A stretch of 10,413 nucleotides of DNA. Source: Prado023 sp049688395. Its GTDB lineage: Bacteria; Actinomycetota; Actinomycetes; S36-B12; CAIYMF01. A program made the position numbers and the translations under genes. Under the pieces are notes generated by a model that saw nothing but the letters and a program-made list of their open reading frames with translations, was not told the origin of the DNA and made no database searches. Below, one piece after another: positions 6,353 through 10,413 of the stretch. How positions within the stretch are numbered: the first letter of the stretch is position 1; each line of letters begins with the position of its first letter. The stretch spans positions 1 to 10,413 of the forward strand of contig JBAVKQ010000185.1 in assembly GCA_049688395.1 (NCBI GenBank). Reading direction: 5' to 3'.

Positions 6353-7767
6353 GCGGGAGTTCCTCCATCTGTGGAAAGGGCGTCGGCCTTGGCGGTCTCG
6401 GCGCCGTACTTGCCGATGAACGGCAGGCTGATCAGGATCAGCACGGCCGGCACCGCGGTGAACGCCATCAGGACGCCGGTGACCGCCGAGTCGGGCTGGG
6501 TCACCTGCTCGTCGGCCTGGCTGGAGACGAACCCGGTGACGGCCAGGACGGTCAGCACCAGGGCCGGGCCGAGCGCGAAGCCCAGCGTCTCGCCGGCGGT
6601 CCACATGCCGGTGAACACCCCGGCGCGGGCCTTGCCGGTGCGCTCCCGATCGGCGGCCACGGCGTCGGGCATCATCGCCAGGGGAAACATCTGGCAGCCG
6701 CCGTACGCGACGCCGCAGATGGCGATCGCCGCGGCGATCATCCCCAGCCCGAGGTTGCGGCCCCCCGCGAGCAGGATCAGCGCACCGACGAGGAACACCC
6801 CCGAGGCAGCCAGGAACCCGCGGGTCTTGCCGTACCGGTGCGCGACCCAGTTCCAGAACGGCATCACCACGATCGCCGGGGCCACCAGGCAGACGAACAG
6901 GATCGTGATCGCGGTGGGCCGCTCGACGATGTAGGTCGCGTAGTACTGGGCCGCGCCGAGCATCGCGGCGAAGCCCAGCGCCTGGATCACGAATCCCACC
7001 AGCAGGGCGACGAAGCCGGCGTCGTGGCGTACCACGCGTAGCTGGTCGACGAGGCTGCCCTCCGCTGCGGGGGCCACCCGGGCCGGGGCCTTCGACAAGC
7101 CGATCACGCACAGCCAGATCCCGGCGAGCATCAGGCCGGCCATGAACAGGCCCATCACGAAATGGCCGAGGTACGCCCCACCGAGCGCGTCGCGGATCAG
7201 CGGGGCCAGCGCCCCACCGAGCAGGATCGCCACGGTGAGGAACGCCACTCGCCAGGCCATCAGTGTCGAGCGCTCGGCAGCATCGTCGGTGAGCTCCGCG
7301 GACAGCGCGATGTAGGGCACCTGGAACAGCGCGAACGCCGTCGAGGCGACGATGAACGTCAGGAACACCCACGCCGCAGCCGCCCACGGCCCGAAGGCAG
7401 GCGGGACCGAGAAGATCAGGATGAAGGACAGCGGCAGCAGGATCCCGGCCAGTTTGAGGAACGGCAGCCGGCTGCCCACCCTGGCTGCGGCGCGGTCGGA
7501 GAACCGACCGACGATCGGCAGGACGATCACGTCCCAGGCCTTCGGGACCGCGACCACGAAGGCAGCCACGCCGGCGGCCACGCCCAGCGTGTTGGTCAAG
7601 TAGTACGCAAGGACCAGTCCGGGCACGGTGGCGAACACGCCGGTACCGACCGATCCGAAGGCGTAGGAGACATGGGTGCGTCGGGTCAGGTGCAGCGGCT
7701 GCGCGACCGGGTCGGGGCCGCCCGCACCACCTGCGGCGAACGGCATCGGCGGTGGGGGCGAGGACAT
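6349..7767 (-). CDS. MFS transporter, GPH/MelB-like (MFS_2) cation symporter
   Basis: A 472-aa, largely hydrophobic protein with about 12 membrane segments. After a Pro/Gly-rich cytoplasmic N-terminus (1-30), segment 1 begins near residue 33. The loop after segment 2 has PKAWDVIVLPIVGRFSDRAA (75-94), the pattern typical of glycoside-pentoside-hexuronide symporters. The C-terminal half also shows the family's conserved arginine/lysine-rich loops. MFS_2 members carry sugars with H+ or Na+, while vertebrate members MFSD2A and MFSD2B carry lysophospholipid and sphingosine-1-phosphate. Coupling by ATGA to a sphingosine-1-phosphate-lyase-like enzyme makes the latter kind of cargo worth testing, but it is inference. 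I prefer the ATG at 7767, which has a -10-like TACGGT seven bases upstream; an in-frame ATG at 7800 would add 11 residues. Confidence 0.88.
   Translation of the reverse strand: MSSPPPPMPFAAGGAGGPDPVAQPLHLTRRTHVSYAFGSVGTGVFATVPGLVLAYYLTNTLGVAAGVAAFVVAVPKAWDVIVLPIVGRFSDRAAARVGSRLPFLKLAGILLPLSFILIFSVPPAFGPWAAAAWVFLTFIVASTAFALFQVPYIALSAELTDDAAERSTLMAWRVAFLTVAILLGGALAPLIRDALGGAYLGHFVMGLFMAGLMLAGIWLCVIGLSKAPARVAPAAEGSLVDQLRVVRHDAGFVALLVGFVIQALGFAAMLGAAQYYATYIVERPTAITILFVCLVAPAIVVMPFWNWVAHRYGKTRGFLAASGVFLVGALILLAGGRNLGLGMIAAAIAICGVAYGGCQMFPLAMMPDAVAADRERTGKARAGVFTGMWTAGETLGFALGPALVLTVLAVTGFVSSQADEQVTQPDSAVTGVLMAFTAVPAVLILISLPFIGKYGAETAKADALSTDGGTPA
6361..6366 (-). promoter_or_regulatory. Ribosome site GGAGGA for the lyase gene
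   Basis: On the minus strand GGAGGA precedes the lyase ATG (6352) by about eight bases. It lies inside the last codons of the transporter gene. With the ATGA overlap, it supports the 6352 start rather than an extension of the long open frame further upstream. Confidence 0.6.
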
Positions 7768-7774
7768 GCCCCGG

Positions 7775-7780
7775 ACCGTA
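7775..7780 (-). promoter_or_regulatory. Candidate -10 for a leaderless transporter transcript
   Basis: On the minus strand TACGGT (TAnnnT) is followed by seven bases and then ATG at 7767, so transcription would start at the start codon. No good Shine-Dalgarno lies at this start. If real, it rules out the longer start at 7800. Confidence 0.35.
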
Positions 7781-7937
7781 CCCCCGGGCGCAGGGCCCAT
7801 GCCTGATCACGCGGCCGTCGATCCCACGCGACGCAGGGCGTGCCCGGGCGGCCGACCTCGAGGGTCGTCTCGACCACACGTGTGCAGGGCCGCTCAGGAG
7901 TCGCCCGTGCTTCTGCTGCGTTGGCTCCGCCCGGCCC

Positions 7938-8012
7938 GGACCTCAGTCAGGCACCGAGCAGGTCGGCCGCCCTGCCTGGACCTCAGTCAGGCACCCAGTA
8001 GCTCGGCCGCCC
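7938..8012 (-). repeat. Imperfect direct duplication of the 3' end of the amine-oxidase-like gene
   Basis: GGACCTCAGTCAGGCACC occurs exactly at 7938-7955 and 7978-7995, 40 bases apart. Similarity continues for about 17 more bases with a few changes (through CTCGGCCGCCC in one copy and GTCGGCCGCCC in the other). The right copy carries the last codons (AAELLGA) and TGA stop of the flavoprotein gene; the left copy lies just past that stop. It looks like a drifted tandem duplication of the gene's end. Confidence 0.7.
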
Positions 8013-9198
8013 GCCGACCGCTGGCCAGCGCGCCGTTGATGCTCGGCGCGCTGCGGTGATCGCCGGCCAGGACGATCCCCCCGACGACGACCGGTCCCCG
8101 CCCCGCCGACGATGCCGCCGACATCTCCGGCAGCGCTTCGGCGATCGGGTAGTGGGCCACGGGTTCGAGCTCGCTCGGGGCCACGTCAAGCATCGCCGCC
8201 GCGTCGCGCTGGGCGATGTCCTGCGTCCGGGCCGAGTCGTGGTATCCGACCGCTGAGGCCGCGACGAGCGTTCGGCCGGGCGGGGAATAGGTGGGCGCCA
8301 CGTCGCTGAGCACGGCCACGTTCGCCAGCATGCTGTCCGGGCTGACCAGCAGCATCCGGTGCTGCTGCGGGAGTCCGGCTGCGGCGAAGTACCAGGTGGT
8401 CAGCGCGCGCCAGCCGGTGGCCGCAGACGCCGGGACCAGCCCGGCCGGATCGGCGACCGCGACCACCACGTCGCTGGCCAACCACTGCTCGTCGGCGGTC
8501 TCGACCCGGCCGGGCGCAACCCGGGTCACCCGCGCGTTCAGGTGCACGGTCAGGTCGGCGGCCAACCGGCGCGGGAGCTGTTCCATGCCGCCGTCGGGGA
8601 CGCCGGGCGTGCCGGCCAGGAACGTGCGCAGGATCGGGTCGGCCACGGCTCGCGGCGTGCTCAGCTCGTCGTCGGCGAGAACGCCGGACAGGAAGGGGCG
8701 GACCACTGCGTCGAGCGTCGTGGCGTCGACACCGGCGGAGCGCAGCGCCTGGCTGATCGGCTGCGCAGCATCCGCGGCCTTCGGGGGGCGCGGGTGCGCC
8801 AGCGTGCCCAGTCGGGCACCGTAGAGCGCCAAAGCAGCCAGTCCGCGGGTGGCACCCAGACCGCGCACGGAGCGCAGCGAGACCAGCGCGGAGCTCGGCG
8901 CGCGCCGGGGGTCCGCCAACGGGTGGCCAGCGCCCTCGCGGACCACCTCGACGCCGGCCGCGAACTGGTTGATCGCGAGCCCGGGCCAAGCCAGCCGGCC
9001 CTCCGGGTAGGCGGGGTTGTACAGCTGGAAGCCTCGGTCGAGGGTGAATCCGTCCACGCGGTCGGTGCGAACGCGCCCGCCGACACCGTCACCGGCTTCG
9101 AGCAGCACGACATCGCGACCGGCTGCCGAGAGCAGCTGCGCTGCCCGCAGCCCCGCCAGCCCCGCCCCGACCACCACGACATCGACCTTGTTCGCCAC
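7987..9198 (-). CDS. FAD-dependent amine oxidase / phytoene-desaturase-like oxidoreductase
   Basis: A 403-aa flavoprotein. The N-terminus VDVVVVGAGLAGLRAAQLL has the GAGLAG dinucleotide loop at 11-16. Glu34 in LLEAGDGVGGRVRTD should bind the adenosine ribose, and GGR (40-42) is characteristic of the amine-oxidase/phytoene-desaturase superfamily. GFQLYNPAYPE (56-66) follows. The C-terminus VVVGGIVLAGDHRSAPSING plus ALASGRRAAELL is the usual second FAD motif. Substrates in the superfamily range from amines to carotenoid precursors and porphyrinogens, and the sequence does not decide between them. It is probably soluble or peripherally membrane-bound. The best start is the GTG at 9198, which has a GGAG a few bases upstream. 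The frame extends to 9414 without a supported start, through repeat-bearing DNA. No carotenoid or polyamine genes lie beside it. Confidence 0.85.
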   Translation of the reverse strand: MANKVDVVVVGAGLAGLRAAQLLSAAGRDVVLLEAGDGVGGRVRTDRVDGFTLDRGFQLYNPAYPEGRLAWPGLAINQFAAGVEVVREGAGHPLADPRRAPSSALVSLRSVRGLGATRGLAALALYGARLGTLAHPRPPKAADAAQPISQALRSAGVDATTLDAVVRPFLSGVLADDELSTPRAVADPILRTFLAGTPGVPDGGMEQLPRRLAADLTVHLNARVTRVAPGRVETADEQWLASDVVVAVADPAGLVPASAATGWRALTTWYFAAAGLPQQHRMLLVSPDSMLANVAVLSDVAPTYSPPGRTLVAASAVGYHDSARTQDIAQRDAAAMLDVAPSELEPVAHYPIAEALPEMSAASSAGRGPVVVGGIVLAGDHRSAPSINGALASGRRAAELLGA

Positions 9199-9289
9199 GG
9201 CTCCGAGCGTGCCGTTCAGACGGCGGCGGCGCAAACCGGCTCCCCGGCGCCGGCTCCTTGGTAGCGGCTCGGGACCGTGCCCGCGCGGC

Positions 9290-9312
9290 GGTTCGCCGAC
9301 TTGTGGTTGATA
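9290..9312 (+). repeat. Dispersed repeat GGTTCGCCGACTTGTGGTTG, copy 1 (forward)
   Basis: Forward copy of a motif with consensus GGTTCGCCGACTTGTGGTTG. Two inverted copies lie at 9391-9408 and 9437-9459, forming with this one a potential large imperfect hairpin. Motifs of this kind behave like short intergenic REP-type repeats. Confidence 0.6.
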
Positions 9313-9390
9313 GGACAGGGCGGCAATCGGTGCCGTGGTGCGTTCGCGCTCCGCGTGGTCGAAAGCCCGGCCGGGCGCCGCGCCGTTTCC

Positions 9391-9408
9391 ACCACAACTC
9401 GGCGAACC
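9391..9408 (-). repeat. Dispersed repeat, copy 2 (inverted)
   Basis: Read on the minus strand this gives GGTTCGCCGAGTTGTGGT. It matches copy 1 except for one C-to-G change in the middle. It ends 28 bases before copy 3. Confidence 0.55.
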
Positions 9409-9436
9409 AGCCACGCCGGGCGCGCGACAGGGTGGA

Positions 9437-9459
9437 GTACAACCACAAGTCGGCGGACC
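9437..9459 (-). repeat. Dispersed repeat, copy 3 (inverted)
   Basis: On the minus strand it reads GGTCCGCCGACTTGTGGTTG followed by TAC. It matches copy 1 at all but one of the 20 core positions and is about 125 bases from it in opposite orientation, so the two could pair over roughly 20 bases. Confidence 0.6.
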
Positions 9460-9602
9460 GAATCATGAGCCAGGTCCGCATGGGCGCGAGCTACCGGAGC
9501 CAGGCCCCGCGCGGCGCAGGATCCCGGTGCAGAGAACCCCAGAATCCGTTGGCAGCTCGCTGGCCGGGCCGGACACCCAGCTCGCAATCCCCAGGAGTGC
9601 CA

Positions 9603-9941
9603 TCAACTGAGGATCAGGATAACTGCGGAGATCTCGAGCATCAGCACACTGGCCCCGGTAAGAAGGACCAATGTTCCTGCCGGGCCCAGCCGGCCCGACA
9701 AGATCGCGTCCGGGTCGACCCGCTGGCGACGCAACGAGACCACCAGCATGACCAACCCCAGGAGGAAGGCCACGCTCGCTGCGGATGCCGCGAACGTCGT
9801 CCGACCCGTCGAGTAGGCCAACAGCGCCGTGGGGATGCTCAGCAGGGACAGCCCCATCCGGCTCCACGCCAACGTGGTGCGCTCACCGGCCAGTCCCGTG
9901 TCCGAGGGTCGATCGGACCAGGCGCCACCCGTGGGACTCAC
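9603..9941 (-). CDS. DUF202 family small membrane protein (second of pair)
   Basis: A 112-aa protein with the DUF202 signature GLAGERTTLAWSRMGLSLL (about 16-34) and three predicted membrane segments near 28-45, 51-69 and 90-111. A short basic loop (RRQRVDPD) follows the second segment. The family is conserved in bacteria and known in Escherichia coli as YidG and YidH, membrane proteins of unknown role. It begins with GTG seven bases after the stop of the first DUF202 gene, so the two form an operon and may make a heteromeric complex. No strong ribosome site is seen, so coupling is likely. The sequence diverges strongly from its partner, so this is an old duplication. Confidence 0.85.
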   Translation of the reverse strand: MSPTGGAWSDRPSDTGLAGERTTLAWSRMGLSLLSIPTALLAYSTGRTTFAASAASVAFLLGLVMLVVSLRRQRVDPDAILSGRLGPAGTLVLLTGASVLMLEISAVILILS

Positions 9942-9948
9942 CGCGGTC

Positions 9949-10305
9949 TCACTGAGCCAGCCCGACGAACAGCCCGGTGGCCACCGAGAGCAGGACCAGG
10001 CTCACGGCCAGGACTGGGATGGATCGGGACAGCGGCAGCCCACGCTGCTGCCGCATGGCACGCTCCAACCGGAACCAGCGGAGCATCGCGCGCAGCGTGA
10101 TCACCACCGCCAGCAGGACCCACAGAGACCCGAGGACACTCAGCGAGAAGTGCTCACCGGGGATCAGCGTGCCGACCGCCAGGCCCAGGCCCAGCAGGCC
10201 CAGTGCGGTGGTGACCCAGGACAGGAAGGTGCGCTCGTTGGCCAGCGTGAACCGCGGGTCGGGGTCCTGCCCGACGGACCGCACCCACGTGTCGAATCTG
10301 CTCAC
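9949..10305 (-). CDS. DUF202 family small membrane protein, YidH-like (first of pair)
   Basis: A 118-aa protein with the signature DPRFTLANERTFLSW (16-30), very close in pattern to the YidH group (DPRF-x3-NERTFL-x-W). Membrane segments lie near 28-48, 56-74 and 95-116, with a charged loop (RWFRLERAMRQQRG) between the second and third. The GTG start at 10305 is preceded by GGAGG with a 5-base spacer. The gene upstream ends only about 24 bases away, so this may be its downstream operon partner, and the second DUF202 gene follows after seven bases. The function of the family is not established. Confidence 0.88.
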   Translation of the reverse strand: MSRFDTWVRSVGQDPDPRFTLANERTFLSWVTTALGLLGLGLAVGTLIPGEHFSLSVLGSLWVLLAVVITLRAMLRWFRLERAMRQQRGLPLSRSIPVLAVSLVLLSVATGLFVGLAQ

Positions 10306-10310
10306 AGCTT

Positions 10311-10315
10311 CCTCC
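10311..10315 (-). promoter_or_regulatory. Shine-Dalgarno GGAGG fixing the GTG start of the YidH-like gene
   Basis: On the minus strand GGAGG, then AAGCT, then GTG at 10305. It is well placed and is the reason for accepting a GTG start. Confidence 0.6.
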
Positions 10316-10329
10316 CGGGCGACTGGCCG

Positions 10330-10413
10330 TCACCCTAGCGACCCACCGGTGCCGGCGTCAGCCGGCGCGGGGTCAGCCGGCGCGGGGTCAGCCGGCGCGG
10401 GGTCAGCCGGCGC
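10330..10413 (-). CDS. Partial gene, C-terminal APADP-repeat tail (tentative)
   Basis: Reading leftward from the window edge, one frame is open and gives APADP repeated three times, then APADAGTGGSLG and TGA (stop at complement 10330-10332). A Pro/Ala/Asp tail is common at the ends of actinobacterial proteins, and the stop lies 24 bases before the first DUF202 start, so the gene could be in the same operon. A second frame is also open over this short span (RRLTP repeats, ending in TAG), so the assignment is uncertain. Only 27 residues are visible and no function can be given. Confidence 0.35.
   Translation of the reverse strand, partial: APADPAPADPAPADPAPADAGTGGSLG
10357..10413. repeat. 15-bp tandem repeat, at least 3.8 copies, cut by window edge
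   Basis: GTCAGCCGGCGCGGG repeats perfectly at 10357-10371, 10372-10386 and 10387-10401, with 12 of 15 bases of a fourth copy before the window ends. Being a multiple of three, it keeps a reading frame, which fits a repeated protein tail on the minus strand. Perfect identity suggests recent, possibly variable copy number. Confidence 0.9.

Larger units (their letters stand above)
9199..9602. other. Intergenic region with dispersed repeats and a palindrome
   Basis: These 404 bases lie between the amine-oxidase-like gene and the DUF202 pair. I find no gene or RNA in them. They hold three copies of an approximately 20-base repeat (listed separately) and a perfect 12-base palindrome, GCCCGGCCGGGC, at 9365-9376. 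The part 9460-9600 shows no feature I can name. Confidence 0.5.

Noticed and set aside
5168..6934. 588-codon plus-strand frame antisense to the lyase and transporter
   Set aside because: Rich in Arg/His/Gln with no motif, while the opposite strand encodes two recognisable families.
4868..7879. A single 1003-codon open frame on the minus strand
   Set aside because: Its C-terminal half is the lyase, but the N-terminal half is an out-of-frame reading of the transporter gene. High GC leaves wrong frames open. The ATGA overlap and GGAGGA site mark the true lyase start.
9199..9414. N-terminal extension of the amine-oxidase-like gene to 9414
   Set aside because: The extra 72 residues come from repeat-bearing DNA, precede the FAD-binding motif that normally begins within a few residues of the start, and have no ribosome site.
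9460..9600. A possible tRNA or small RNA in the 400-bp gap
   Set aside because: I found no cloverleaf arms, T-loop motif or terminator-like hairpin with U-tract.

Overview
The window is very GC-rich chromosomal DNA. Codon third positions are almost all G or C, several starts are GTG, and two of its genes look leaderless, all of which point to a high-GC actinomycete (Actinomycetota). I cannot place it below that level. Nothing typical of phage is visible, and there is no transposase, integrase, tRNA, rRNA or CRISPR array.

Left region (1-2565), the least familiar part: a partial minus-strand gene runs off the left edge and faces a plus-strand pair of unknown genes (59 aa and 520 aa) joined by an ATGA stop/start overlap. 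The roughly 500-bp divergent gap between them is rich in TTGCC/GGCAA words, including palindromes TTGCC-C-GGCAA at about 30-bp spacing. The 520-aa gene carries its own 30-bp in-frame tandem repeat. The combination looks like an accessory locus with its own control region.

Middle region (2566-4870): a short intergenic segment carries three phased copies of a 13-bp inverted repeat. It precedes a probably leaderless gene for a DUF1801 domain fused to YwqK/MORN-like repeats. A DAO-family FAD oxidoreductase of the PuuB type follows on the same strand. It converges on the next operon across a spacer holding a hairpin and five copies of a 12-bp G-rich repeat.

Central minus-strand operon (4868-7767): an MFS transporter of the GPH/MelB (MFS_2) type is translationally coupled by ATGA to a PLP-dependent enzyme resembling sphingosine-1-phosphate lyase, with both lysines of the HKY-x-Y-x-PK motif. 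The pair looks like an uptake-and-cleavage module for an unknown aminated substrate, perhaps a phosphorylated long-chain base.

Right region (7768-10413), all minus strand: a flavin amine-oxidase/phytoene-desaturase-like gene has an imperfect copy of its own 3' end just downstream. A 404-bp gap carries three copies of an approximately 20-bp dispersed repeat. Two adjacent DUF202 small membrane proteins follow (YidH/YidG-like pair). At the edge is a 15-bp tandem repeat that reads as the APADP-rich tail of a further gene.
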